Source of the DNA: Mytilus edulis
Lineage: Eukaryota; Mollusca; Bivalvia; Mytilida; Mytilidae
Assembly: GCF_963676685.1 (NCBI RefSeq)
Contig: NC_092355.1
Span: 68,331,006-68,395,005, forward strand
DNA length: 64,000 nt
Direction: 5' to 3'
Part shown: positions 60,701 to 62,792 of the stretch, in pieces
Layout of the letters: the number at the start of each line of letters is the position of its first letter
How positions within the stretch are numbered: position 1 is the stretch's first letter
Notes under the pieces: generated by a model
Database searches by the model: none
Told to the model about the DNA's origin: nothing
The model's input: the letters and a program-made list of their open reading frames with translations, nothing else
Position numbers and translations under genes: made by a program

Positions 60701-62792
60701 TACCTTTGATAACTTTTTTCAACAATGAAAAAAAATTTAACCGTAAAGTCAGCTGTAAAAAGCCATGACATGACATTATTATCGAGGTAAATTCGTTGAC
60801 AGTTAAGATTTTTCTGGTCGTATAACTGAACTATTAATGCAAAAGTAAATATCAGTTTATAGAATTCATGTCAAAAATACTAGTTACGACATCTTTATGT
60901 CATTCATAACACTCAATTGCACAATTATAACCTTATAAATATTGACTTAAGTTGCAAAATGTAGATACAAGTTATTGAACTTTGAGTCTATTGAACATTA
61001 TTTGGAATTCTACTTGTTTTAATACAAAATATCAAGTTTATGAAATAGTTTGATTTTCTTTAAGAAAAACCAAGAACAAAAACTCAAAAGAAAACTGTAC
61101 TTAAGATAAGACACAATCTTACCATAAGCAAACGAACATATTCCTCGTCGTTCTACAAATATAAAAAAAGCATTATATTTACTGTATTTATCATTATAAT
61201 TACTGTCAACTGAAAATACATCTTCTTTAATGAACTTATAAAATGCCTGGATATGACTTATACAGATTTTAAACACAATTGAAATCAGGAGATGTGGTAT
61301 GATTACCATTCATATAACTGTTTAACACAGTCTTAATCATAGGTTTGTAAACTATAAGAGTTAAGTGTACGGCTTTCAACAATAAAAAACGTACCGTAAA
61401 GTCAGCTGTTAAAGGTTAAGACATGGCAAAATGGGAAACATTAATCGGAACGTCAAAAGCGAACTGCCTGATTTTTGACAAATACAAAATGCTAATGGTT
61501 ATGTATATGCTGCTGGAATAAAAGTAAAATAACAAAAATATCATACTCCGCAGAAAAGTCAAAACGGAAAGTCCCTAATAAAATGGCAAAATCAAAAACT
61601 TAAACACACCAAATGAATGGATAACAACAGTAATACACTTTCTGAATGTTCTCTTCTGTTGTAGTTCAATCAATGCCTCCTAACCTGAACAAATTTATTT
61701 GTTGGTTAATTGATGAAAAATCTTTTCTGACCGTTACAAACCAATCAAACGACCCCCCCCCCCCCCCCTTCCGTTGAAAAAATGCTATTATGCATGTCGC
61801 TTACAGAAAGCATAACGTGTGAAAAAATTTATTAAAATAGCCATTGGACCTGAAATCAATGAAATTTACTTCAACCCCTCCTTAACTTGCCTTTAATAAT
61901 TTGCAAAGTAACATGTCGTGTTAAAACTTCATGTTTATGATGAAAAAAAGAGTACCAAAGTACATGGCCATCCTTGTGTGGAAACAAATGAAGTCATAAA
62001 TGAACAAAATGTCTTATCTTAGAAAAAACGTCAATTTCAACGTTAAAAAATAACCTTGTAAAAAATAAAAACGGTATTCCCTACAGGCTACATATATACT
62101 GAATGAAAAATTGTCCTCTGATTTCTTAATATATTTTTATTTCTGAATTTAACCTAAAAATACCAGTCAGGACAATATTTGGAAATATAAAATTGTTGAC
62201 CTTTGACCTCAATTATGCAAAACTCAGACCACTTCTCATGGTTACGGCATCATTAATCGGAAAGTTTACAATTTCCTCTTTTCAATGATATATAATTCAG
62301 CCGTGTGTTCGGAAGTGGCATTAGATTTTTTCTAATGGAATATATAAATAGTTTTTGGATTCAACATGGTTTTTTTCAATTGTTCTTGTTTTTTACTAAT
62401 TTGTATTAAAGTAAGAAACGAGAGAACAAAAAGTAAAATTTAACATTAAAGAAACTCGCCTTCATAATTTGTTCCTTTTCATCCTGTTCTTTTTCTTCCT
62501 GTCCCTTTTCGTTCTGTCCCCTTTCATCCTGTTCCTTTTCATCCTGTCCCTTTTCATTCTGTCCCCTTTCATCCTGTTCCTTTTTATTCTGTCCCTTTTT
62601 ATTCTGTCCCCTTTCATCCTGTTCTTTTTCATCCTGTCCCTTTTCATTCTGTCCCCTTTTATCCTGTTCCTTTTCATCCTGTTCCCTTTCAACTTGTCCC
62701 TTTTCATCATGTACCCTTTCATCATGTACCCTTTTATCCTGGCCCCTTTCATCCTGGCCCCTTTCATCCTCTTCCCATAGTTCCCTTTCATC
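3358..62792 (-). CDS. ROCO-family gene: charged linker, ankyrin, Roc-COR, two death domains, CaaX tail (19 exons, 5' end outside window)
   Basis: Hand-built join, minus strand, in transcript order: 62792-62460, 61152-61123, 60159-60139, 58689-58660, 45216-45187, 43607-43587, 39297-39214, 34480-34373, 33723-33649, 29765-29714, 24274-24044, 19339-18812, 18186-18080, 13850-13397, 8926-8151, 6356-6326, 5716-5445, 5212-5185, 3746-3358. The sum is 3,600 nt (1,199 residues plus stop) and every junction keeps frame, which is strong internal support. Domains (residues of this partial model): pentapeptide repeats 1-111, microexon linker 112-155, ankyrin 156-244, Roc about 280-550, COR about 580-940, death domain 1 about 975-1061, death domain 2 about 1080-1170, basic tail with CAIA 1184-1199. 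ROCO proteins are GTP-binding scaffolds that dimerise through COR; death domains recruit partners in apoptotic or innate immune signalling. The order resembles DAPK1, but no kinase is visible. The exact role is not known. Start codon and promoter lie right of the window. Confidence 0.85.
4104..5180 (+). repeat. Mosaic of interspersed mussel-type repeats in intron 18
   Basis: 4104-4500 is a copy of the GATGTGG...GAGACAAC family (here labelled Rep-A), with ACCATTCAAACGAGAAAAC and the ending GGCTTAACTCATCAG. 4700-4830 carries GGTTCAACCCAC and a decayed ACCAAGTCGAGAATATG, seen in reverse in the retroelement at 59177-60056. 4895-5180 resembles the 3' part of another bivalve retroelement. The 69- and 123-codon frames here are repeat-derived. 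Confidence 0.55.
5185..5212 (-). CDS. Exon 18: 28-nt microexon between the two death domains
   Basis: Bounded by acceptor TTTTTTGTAG and donor GTACTAGT. It encodes VRRVRIAKA plus the first base of a Glu codon completed by exon 19. Exon 17 ends in phase 0 and exon 19 needs one carried base, so an exon of length 3n+1 is required between them; this one fits and stays open. Joining exon 17 directly to exon 19 would meet TAG after six codons, so leaving this exon out would remove the second death domain and CaaX tail. Whether it is regulated is unknown. Confidence 0.75.
5445..5716 (-). CDS. Exon 17: death domain 1
   Basis: Acceptor TTATTTTCAG, donor GTACGT. It encodes residues 971-1061 (first codon shared with exon 16). 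The sequence fits a death domain: LRFSINFPSNQMYELVSYL, a helix around WNDITLNYPENIEVAKFLVL, then KWREMEDGSNLKALAEALTN, with the conserved Trp followed by the Leu-Ala-Leu helix. It is shorter and more diverged than death domain 2. The open frame continues past the donor into the intron, but the strong GTACGT site and the phase fit of exon 18 favour the splice. Confidence 0.85.
6326..6356 (-). CDS. Exon 16: 31-nt microexon between COR and death domain 1
   Basis: Bounded by TATTTTTACAG and GTAAGTATAA, a near-consensus donor. It encodes KTDQCEENCA plus one base of a shared Gly codon. Exon 15 ends in phase 0 and exon 17 starts one base out, so a 3n+1 exon is needed and this is the only one I see. 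If it is skipped, exon 17 opens GTT TGA and translation stops at once. Inclusion is therefore essential for both death domains. Confidence 0.8.
7016..7165 (+). repeat. Short interspersed repeat (Rep-B), fragment
   Basis: Begins TAGTTATCAAAAGTACCAGG and contains GTGCGTTTCGTCTAC, GTGACGCTCAGATC and ACAAAGTTGAAGAGCATTGA. Related copies at 28733, 34828, 58191 and 60585. Confidence 0.75.
7190..7850 (+). pseudogene. LINE-type retrotransposon remnant, C-terminal end and 3' tail
   Basis: The open frame 7259-7522 encodes CICGQVESSKHYLLECHNY, the Cys-Cys-His-Cys zinc-binding motif found near the C-terminus of many LINE reverse-transcriptase proteins, then an acidic end. The following 300 bases are a plausible 3' tail, ending in AATAAAATATTG. 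The reverse transcriptase itself is missing; the copy is 5'-truncated. Confidence 0.6.
8151..8926 (-). CDS. Exon 15: C-terminal half of the COR domain
   Basis: Acceptor GCTTTTAG, donor GTATACAT; residues 702-960. The start continues the COR core: RGFWPQKKRIQEIFREM, then GIICREDLYQIW. This is the winged-helix-like stretch in which ROCO proteins typically show FWP and DLYxIW. The second part (VEKFFVPCMVT, then CLAFVFKG) is the COR-B fold that follows. It ends in a Cys/His-containing segment (SSEWVCGDHNLTHR) of unclear role, then a linker to the death domains. COR mediates dimerisation and couples it to the GTPase cycle in studied ROCO proteins. The shared first codon (Asp) matches exon 14. Confidence 0.9.
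9042..10828 (+). mobile_element. Rep-C element: three ~500-bp modules, 3' terminal hairpin
   Basis: Starts with the small palindrome AGGCTCTAAAGAGCCT, then CACTCACCTT. The landmark ATAACTCC recurs at 9291, 9789 and 10290, a ~500-bp period; each module runs on through ACTTATTTGTAAATCTTACT, TTCAGGGCAGATAGATCTTG and TTTTAGCCATG. The end is CGACGGACGCCGGACGCCAA, then a hairpin (AGCTCACTTGG pairing with CCAGGTGAGCT) followed by AA. The hairpin and terminal CTAA suggest a Helitron-like 3' end, but a clear 5' TC border is not proven. No protein is encoded. Confidence 0.7.
10830..13080. other. Intron 14 sequence with two inverted repeat fragments
   Basis: Mostly unrecognised. 11822-11905 and 12365-12450 are oppositely oriented copies of a tail with GAGTTTGACT and GCCATGGC(G/T); a third copy is at 63700-63780. 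The remaining frames up to 80 codons look like chance. Confidence 0.45.
13085..13285 (-). repeat. Rep-A fragment
   Basis: Reverse copy: CGTTTTCTCGTTTGAATTGT, then GAAAGCCGTACGGTGACC and AGTTGTCTCATTTGCAAACA. It lies in the intron just 3' of the COR-A exon. Confidence 0.7.
13397..13850 (-). CDS. Exon 14: N-terminal half of the COR domain
   Basis: Acceptor TTTTTTTTGGCAG, donor GTATTTAT; residues 551-701. It starts with the last helices of Roc (RRALLYSEVEELFKD) and DATDKDD-like sequence (NATDKDDKEIDTLRKAI). COR-A follows, with PLEREIAVLVAQGKQIL and then LKDFLHFHHSLGKIVYF, LRDYVIINPLLMVKVMRSF. The LGxIxYF...LRDxVIxxP pattern is diagnostic for COR domains of animal ROCO proteins. Phase 0 at the start and phase 1 at the end match exons 13 and 15. 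Confidence 0.92.
14971..15919. mobile_element. ~950-bp element with terminal inverted repeats, GC-richer interior
   Basis: Left end GCGGGGTTCACACATTGCC pairs with the right end (GTGAATGTGTGACCCCAGC). The interior is clearly less AT-rich than its surroundings, with many TCGG/CCGA pairs and overlapping short frames on both strands that mirror each other. No transposase frame. Target duplication not clear. Confidence 0.65.
16185..17975 (+). mobile_element. Rep-C element, second copy, interrupted by Rep-A
   Basis: Same start (GAGGCTCTCAAGAGC) and end (GACGGACGCCAAGTGATGAG, AGCTCACATGG, CCAGGTGAGCTAA) as the copy at 9042-10828. Two modules remain. The first is split near 16569 by a ~430-bp Rep-A insertion and resumes near 16997 (TTACTTTGCTTA), so Rep-A moved in after this copy was in place. 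Confidence 0.7.
16569..16996 (-). repeat. Rep-A, near full length, nested in Rep-C
   Basis: Reverse orientation; contains TTGGTTTTCCCGTTTGAATG, GAGCCAAGGCTCCGTGTTG and GGAGAGTTGTCTCATTGG. Its length and ends match the plus-strand copy at 21682-22110. Confidence 0.75.
18080..18186 (-). CDS. Exon 13: Roc GTPase, G4 region
   Basis: Acceptor TTTTACTTTCAG, donor GTAAGTAACC; residues 515-550. It contains FLMHWVNSILTYCKV, then IPKILFVATHKDK. THKD is the G4 guanine-specificity motif in the TKxD form often seen in ROCO GTPases in place of NKxD. The open frame reported upstream of the acceptor is intron. Confidence 0.92.
18812..19339 (-). CDS. Exon 12: Roc GTPase with polar insert and G3 motif
   Basis: Acceptor TTTTATATAG, donor GTAATTTT; residues 339-514. 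After ETYDAMDVVFNKVL come about 100 polar residues rich in Lys, Gln, Thr and Ser, including a long basic helix (KQKMKARMTKDELRKKMEK). The G3 motif WDFGGQYVYYTTHQTF is at about 462-477, followed by LFLVVFDGSKGL. DFGGQ is the Walker B/switch II element of Roc domains. The insert sits between switch I and G3, is unlike the rest of the domain in composition, and is probably a disordered loop. Confidence 0.92.
19402..19612 (+). repeat. Rep-A fragment
   Basis: Starts ATATAGGAAGATGTGG, then GAGACAACTCTCCATCC and AAACGGGAAAACCAACGG; truncated about halfway. The 63-codon frame on the minus strand is part of it. Confidence 0.75.
19620..20500. other. Intron 11 sequence, nothing recognised
   Basis: AT-rich; a doublet GTCATGTGACTTCAG at about 20331-20365 is the only small repeat. 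Confidence 0.4.
20501..20908 (-). pseudogene. LINE-type retrotransposon remnant, C-terminal region
   Basis: A 135-codon frame with FRWKLIHFILPCNDLLVKWK, then CYHCSIKEEYEHFSFSC: the zinc-knuckle-like C-terminal region that follows reverse transcriptase in several LINE groups. No RT core next to it. Inserted in the same orientation as the ROCO gene. Confidence 0.6.
21015..21480. repeat. Foldback-type repeat of CCGTT/AACGG motifs
   Basis: The left half repeats GTCCGTT (for example CCGTTAGACGTCCGTTC), and the right half repeats its complement (AACGGACTTCTACCGGACG). The region could pair with itself over more than 150 bases per arm, imperfectly. The left edge GGTTCGGTCACACC resembles the start of known DNA-transposon ends. 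Frames on both strands are by-products of the motif. Confidence 0.6.
21682..22110 (+). repeat. Rep-A, near full length
   Basis: From GATATAGGAAGATGTGATG to GGCTCAACTC and AACGTAAATT, about 430 bp. The 97-codon frame inside is repeat-derived. Confidence 0.75.
22110..23490. other. Intron 11 sequence, nothing recognised
   Basis: No exon, RNA gene or clear repeat seen. Short chance frames only. Confidence 0.4.
23495..23712 (+). repeat. 3' tail of the RT retroelement family
   Basis: Contains GACGGGCCATCTGAAGCCCG and GGGTTGTTGTCTCTTTTATA, ending CATTCTCAATTTCATTT. It is the sense-strand counterpart of the tail at 45277-45430 (minus strand), with no coding part: a strongly 5'-truncated copy. Confidence 0.6.
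24044..24274 (-). CDS. Exon 11: Roc GTPase, P-loop
   Basis: Acceptor AAAATTTTCAG, donor GTAAGAAAAA; residues 262-338. The P-loop GQFGVGKSSLVKLL (G at 289, Lys 295, Ser 296) follows a hydrophobic strand, DMRCMVT. The segment after it (GISLVEGYCGINMETRKLI) corresponds to switch I and strand 2. Together with exons 12 and 13 it supplies G1, G3 and G4, so nucleotide binding is likely retained. Confidence 0.93.
24300..26760. other. Intron 10 sequence, nothing recognised
   Basis: Long AT-rich stretch. Frames at 24476-24915 (plus) and 26478-26723 (minus) match no family I know and have no flanking splice logic. Confidence 0.4.
26764..28718. mobile_element. 1,955-bp DNA element with terminal inverted repeats and TA flanks
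   Basis: Left end TGTAGGACTCAAATCT, right end its complement with one difference (AGATTTGAGTCCTTCA), TA on each side. Inside the left end the motif AATCTATGGCA/GGT recurs about six times; the right end carries the inverted motif (TGCCATAGATT, CAGATTCC). The interior includes unrelated repeat sequence (26980-27110) and short frames only. Most likely a non-autonomous DNA transposon. Confidence 0.7.
28733..28930 (+). repeat. Rep-B copy
   Basis: TTGTTATCAAAGGTACCAGG, CGCTCGTTTCGTCTAC and GTGCCAAATACGGCTAAGG are present. It sits 14 bases beyond the DNA element at 26764-28718. Confidence 0.8.
28931..29713. other. Intron 10 sequence, nothing recognised
   Basis: Between Rep-B and exon 10. 29020-29120 holds an imperfect inverted repeat around AGTCATTCGGACTATTATTT; nothing else stands out. 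Confidence 0.35.
29714..29765 (-). CDS. Exon 10: linker between ankyrin and Roc
   Basis: Acceptor GACATTTTAG, donor GTATTTATAT. It encodes TVMSKTSTSIIAELGIE plus one base of a shared Asp codon. Both ends agree in phase with exons 9 and 11. The ATG at 29759-29757 could start a shorter protein lacking ankyrin repeats; the good upstream acceptor and open phase make the joined form more likely. Helix-like SIIAELGIEDSV before the P-loop is the usual lead-in to Roc in bivalve ROCO proteins, as I remember them. Confidence 0.75.
30348..33560. mobile_element. 3.2-kb DNA element with inverted ends and TA flanks
   Basis: The left end GTAGGGTGCC and right end GGCACCCTAC are exact inverses, each flanked by TA. 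Matching continues inward: TAACATACGGCTATATTT on the left at about 30402 pairs with AAATATAGCCGTATGTTA near 33490, and TGGTCACGTTTTT at about 30470 with AAAAACGTGACCA near 33416, so the inverted arms span about 140 bp. No transposase is seen; an 83-codon frame (31847-32098, minus, Asp/Leu-rich) is unrecognised. A Rep-A fragment (32235-32385) is nested. Confidence 0.7.
32235..32385 (-). repeat. Rep-A fragment nested in the 3.2-kb element
   Basis: TTACCCGTTTGAATGGTTTT and ACACTAGTAATTTTGG mark a reverse-oriented copy. Confidence 0.65.
33649..33723 (-). CDS. Exon 9: ankyrin repeat 3
   Basis: Acceptor TTTACTGTTTTCAG, donor GTATATTTG; 75 nt, phase 0 at both ends, residues 220-244. GKTPYALAADHYKGPIYREV fits the opening GKTPLxLA of an ankyrin repeat; the second helix is less regular, as expected for a capping repeat. 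Confidence 0.85.
33770..34210. other. Intron 8 sequence with degenerate short repeats
   Basis: Loose repeats of AGTAACAGCTGAGTGGAATT and AGTAACATGTGAGTTGTATT (33855-33940), with a further related piece at 34222-34245 inside the same intron. Too degraded to classify. Confidence 0.35.
34373..34480 (-). CDS. Exon 8: ankyrin repeat 2
   Basis: Acceptor TCATTATTACAG, donor GTAACACT; 108 nt, phase 0 at both ends, residues 184-219. GVTALHIAAKYGHLDIIRWL followed by VEQGGV is a textbook ankyrin repeat (TALHxAAxxGHxxIxxxLxxxG). Neighbouring exons 7 and 9 carry the other repeats. Confidence 0.93.
34731..34766. repeat. Perfect 14-bp stem hairpin
   Basis: AAAAGGTCTTTCCA, an 8-base loop, then TGGAAAGACCTTTT. 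Probably the end of a small foldback repeat. Confidence 0.75.
34828..35225 (+). repeat. Rep-B copy plus an ACGAACG-rich repeat tail
   Basis: 34828-34975 is Rep-B (GTTATCAAAGGTACCAGG, GCGCATTTCGTCTACG). 35090-35225 is another repeat with simple ACGAACGG units and an end reading ATAATGCCCATAAATGGGGC. Confidence 0.7.
35230..36070. other. Intron 7 sequence, nothing recognised
   Basis: No exon or repeat recognised between 35230 and the inverted-repeat element starting at 36071. Confidence 0.35.
36071..38158. mobile_element. 2.1-kb DNA element with inverted ends
   Basis: Left end CAGGGGTCTGTTGTTCAACT, right end GTTGAACAACAGACCCTG: inverse apart from one G. Subterminal copies of GTTGTTCAACTT (36174) and AAGTTGAACAACA (38062) and of TTAATCATATGATT lie inside each end. 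Interior frames up to 86 codons are not transposase-like; 37200-37330 contains a Rep-A-like scrap. Target duplication unclear. Confidence 0.62.
38812..39024. mobile_element. Small MITE-like repeat
   Basis: Left ATACTGTGGATTCATTTA and right GAATAAACCCACTGTAAAC are rough inverses; the inside repeats TATTTGATTTCG(A/T)(A/G)G(T/G)T. About 210 bp, in intron 6 shortly upstream of exon 7 in genomic order. Confidence 0.5.
39214..39297 (-). CDS. Exon 7: ankyrin repeat 1
   Basis: Acceptor TTTTTACTTATAG, donor GTAGGTATAC; 84 nt, phase 0, residues 156-183. EFLKAASSGQTEQLKRLIEK then GADIDYAN is the helix-helix-loop of an N-capping ankyrin repeat; joined to exon 8 it gives the usual GADIDYANNSGVTALHIAA transition. 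A perfect 50-bp palindrome lies 57 bases upstream of the acceptor, in the intron. Confidence 0.87.
39354..39403. repeat. Perfect 50-bp palindrome
   Basis: Reads the same on both strands over 50 bases, centre between 39378 and 39379 (GGATTATAATCC). Each arm is the 5' end of Rep-B (TAGTTATCAAAAGTACCAGG), placed head to head with no spacer. Confidence 0.95.
39690..40660 (+). pseudogene. Decayed reverse-transcriptase element, second copy
   Basis: Plus-strand traces with many frame changes: PLLDDLFLYSYELEFLQ at about 39735-39790, a block at 39905-39975 that aligns by eye with the NYPFLDGDVPLSPSYGVYIS region of the copy at 55945-57640, and KLINQGYVKEFLVRLLNKF with GRYQDLVEQYSIS at 40490-40600. Same family as that copy, opposite orientation; about a third is missing. 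Confidence 0.6.
40712..41290 (+). repeat. Rep-A relative
   Basis: Starts GAGATGTGGTATGATTGTC, then AGACAAC, AATTCAAACAAGAAAACTAA and GACTTAACTCATCAGATGG. It is closer to the copy at 4104-4500 than to 21682-22110, so at least two subfamilies exist. Confidence 0.65.
41431..42090. mobile_element. 660-bp MITE with TTA target duplication
   Basis: Ends GGTAGCACTCCA and TGGAGTGCTACC are exact inverses, with TTA immediately outside both (41428-41430, 42091-42093). A three-base TTA duplication points to PIF/Harbinger-like transposition. No coding capacity. Confidence 0.72.
42095..43560. other. Intron 6 sequence with a repeat tail
   Basis: 42230-42400 carries CCAGGTTCAACCC...TGTACCAAGTCAG, the same repeat tail as at 4700-4830. 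Plus-strand frames at 42574-42873 and 43166-43393 are unrecognised, without splice or family support. Confidence 0.4.
43587..43607 (-). CDS. Exon 6: 21-nt linker microexon (EKENMQE)
   Basis: Acceptor TTTTTATTTGTAG, donor GTAAGATTTT. Seven residues, phase 0 at both ends, so it can be included or left out without changing frame. Its peptide and flanks resemble the 21-nt exon at 60139-60159. It joins the charged linker to ankyrin repeat 1. Confidence 0.65.
44390..44765 (+). repeat. Rep-C, 3'-terminal fragment
   Basis: Contains GGTAGATAGATCTTGACC and CGACGGACACCAAGTGATGA, then AGCTCACATGA and GGTCAGGTGAGATAAG. It retains less than one module and has a decayed terminal hairpin. Confidence 0.7.
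45187..45216 (-). CDS. Exon 5: 30-nt linker microexon (NDELNIDLLM)
   Basis: Acceptor TTACATTTGTAG, donor GTAAGATTTTG. Ten residues, phase 0 both sides. It is a diverged relative of the exons at 58660-58689 and 61123-61152; the intron downstream of the donor also matches (ACTGTACTT followed by AAGA-rich sequence). Conservation of frame and borders between copies argues that it is used. Confidence 0.68.
45290..45480 (-). repeat. 3' tail of the RT retroelement
   Basis: Minus-strand GGGGCCAGCTGAAGGACGCC and TTGTTGTCTCTTTGACACAT are shared with 23495-23712, marking the 3' end of the family. Confidence 0.6.
45780..46228 (-). pseudogene. Reverse transcriptase, C-terminal part
   Basis: Continues the frame interrupted by the CACTA-like insertion: FRYHKLVKTFTKFYHLYKN, then STCRLLIRSGISHPIF and NRLIKKGYNYDTVVKSLKIA. 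It then runs into stops and frame changes. Same C-terminal pattern as the copy at 40490-40600. Confidence 0.75.
46260..46760 (+). repeat. Left subterminal array of the CACTA-like element
   Basis: Units of about 58-60 bp with the pattern CAACTTT...GTTG(G/A)(G/C)ACAGTC(G/A)TTAAATGTTT, eight or nine copies, imperfect. Inverted counterpart at 55495-55900. Such arrays are transposase-binding regions in studied CACTA elements. Confidence 0.75.
47600..47760. repeat. Small GC-rich repeat with homopolymer runs
   Basis: TTGGCGGATCAAAAGG at the left and TCTGGATCCGCCACTGAT at the right are inverse ends of a common short bivalve repeat; G and C runs of 8-13 bases lie inside. The 141-codon frame here is an artefact of it. 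Confidence 0.5.
48160..53150. other. AT-rich interior of the CACTA-like element
   Basis: No gene or interspersed repeat recognised. ACATGT palindromes, often TACATGTA, are frequent between about 50340 and 53060. Short chance frames only. Confidence 0.45.
53158..53192. repeat. Inverted repeat GTATACCCCC / GGGGGTATAC
   Basis: A 10-bp perfect stem separated by an A-rich loop, immediately before a (CTGTC)-rich stretch and the tandem array at 53255. Confidence 0.7.
53255..53920 (+). repeat. Tandem repeat, about 167-bp unit, four copies
   Basis: CTCAGGAACTACAAT recurs at 53270, 53437, 53594 and 53762. Each unit continues with TCTGAAATTTGGTTTCAGG and TTTTCAGATTCATCACT. An open frame (53504-54007) crosses two units because most units keep frame; I take it as a by-product. 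Confidence 0.8.
54056..54205 (+). repeat. Rep-A fragment inside the CACTA-like element
   Basis: GTGCCAATGAGACAACTCTC, AAACCATTATAGGTCAATG and GGCTCACACCGAACC mark it; truncated. Confidence 0.7.
54206..55490. other. Right interior of the CACTA-like element
   Basis: No recognisable gene or repeat seen. Confidence 0.4.
55495..55900 (-). repeat. Right subterminal array of the CACTA-like element
   Basis: About seven ~60-bp units with AACTGTTACAACTTT and GTTGGGACAGT, inverted relative to the left array. Confidence 0.75.
55945..57640 (-). pseudogene. Reverse transcriptase, N-terminal and catalytic part
   Basis: Minus-strand landmarks in order: KKSTWKFVFNYSQLC, CNCSNSEYIYGPISHVITGD, KYRPPSIINWNECRNI, VFVPADKSANNI, VPTMYWLPKLH, QSFDFSSLYTTLPH, then IGIPMGTNCAPLIADLFLY, RYLDDMLALNN (the RT active site in YLDD form) and FLDLDIFITNGK. 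The class resembles bivalve and cnidarian RT proteins I recall; whether it is Penelope-like or another non-LTR group I cannot say. Dead: in-frame stops at about 57419, 57226, 57089-57087 and 56744-56742, and a frameshift near 56580. Confidence 0.8.
57847..58180. repeat. Duplicated block A, copy 1
   Basis: Begins GAAACAATCCAACACA and ends TATGTTGAGTAAGAATAG. Copy 2 is 58861-59176, continuing at 60074-60088 beyond a retroelement insertion. The copies differ by only a few bases. Confidence 0.85.
58191..58860. repeat. Duplicated block C, copy 1 (contains exon 4)
   Basis: About 670 bp, nearly identical to 60654-61322; starts within Rep-B (AGACGAAACGCGCGTCTTGC) and ends at TTCATATAACTGTT. Carries the 30-nt exon. 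Confidence 0.9.
58660..58689 (-). CDS. Exon 4: 30-nt linker microexon (NDEEYVRLLM, copy 1)
   Basis: Acceptor TTATATTTGTAG, donor GTAAGATTG. Phase 0 at both ends. The exon is identical to that at 61123-61152 and lies in a nearly identical duplicated block (58191-58860 against 60654-61322). Confidence 0.68.
58861..59176. repeat. Duplicated block A, copy 2
   Basis: Matches 57847-58163, interrupted at its end by the retroelement at 59177-60056. Confidence 0.85.
59177..60056 (-). mobile_element. 880-bp retroelement insertion with 17-bp target duplication
   Basis: GCATAGTTATATGTTGA flanks both sides (59160-59176 and 60057-60073). The plus strand starts TAAATAAAGGCAACAGTAGT, the complement of a 3' tail, so the element is minus-oriented. 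It contains pieces also found elsewhere (GACTTGGTACAGGGCATTTT, GGTGGGTTGAACCTGG, and a Rep-B-like part at 59720-59870). The long duplication fits target-primed reverse transcription; the 99-codon frame inside is not a gene. Confidence 0.8.
60139..60159 (-). CDS. Exon 3: 21-nt linker microexon (ENEKQVM)
   Basis: Acceptor TTTTATTTGTAG, donor GTAAGGTTT. Seven residues, phase 0. It sits between the two identical 30-nt exons. The last residues (EKQVM) resemble the end of the large repeat exon 1 (KEQIMK), suggesting the same ancestral exon class. Confidence 0.65.
60270..60720 (-). repeat. Rep-B copy, longer form
   Basis: 60585-60720 is a reverse Rep-B (ACTTGTTTGGCTTTATAAC, GACGAAACGCGCGTC, TGATACCTTTGATAAC). 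60318-60581 belongs to the same repeat unit; its 87-codon frame is repeat-derived, and a scrap of it recurs at 63420-63490. Confidence 0.65.
60654..61322. repeat. Duplicated block C, copy 2 (contains exon 2)
   Basis: Nearly identical to 58191-58860 over about 670 bp. Confidence 0.9.
61123..61152 (-). CDS. Exon 2: 30-nt linker microexon (NDEEYVRLLM, copy 2)
   Basis: Same borders, phase and peptide as exon 4. If both copies are spliced in, the protein carries the decapeptide twice, separated by ENEKQVM. Confidence 0.68.
61323..62459. other. Intron 1 sequence with repeat scraps and a C run
   Basis: 61500-61640 resembles 26930-27030 (AAAGTAAAATAACAAAAATA, GTCCCTAATAAAATGGCAAA). A run of about 17 C lies near 61751-61769. 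No exon seen. Confidence 0.4.
62460..62792 (-). CDS. Exon 1 of the window: 333-nt exon of charged pentapeptide repeats, GC donor
   Basis: The acceptor TTTATATTTGTAG matches the other linker exons. The donor is AAG/GCGAGTTT, a GC-type site with otherwise near-consensus bases. Length 333 nt (111 codons), phase 0 at both ends, no stops. After DERELWEE it repeats a 15-nt unit coding D/N-E/K-R/K-G/E-Q about 20 times (DERGQ, NEKGQ, DEKEQ; two copies have VH), ending KEQIMK. The composition predicts a long charged helix or disordered spacer. All frames of this array are open because of its composition; I chose this frame because it agrees with the splice phases and with the end sequence of the 21-nt exons. 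It may instead be an unexpressed microsatellite-like array. Earlier exons lie outside the window. Confidence 0.62.

Noticed and set aside
62469-62780. 103-codon plus-strand frame of Phe/Leu/Ile/Pro repeats
   Set aside because: It is the antisense of the pentapeptide exon; the 15-bp unit leaves several frames open on both strands. Splice borders and phase support the minus strand.
62462-62791. 109-codon minus-strand frame of Met-Lys-Gly/Arg repeats
   Set aside because: It is one base out of the frame set by the phase-0 borders and by the neighbouring linker exons.
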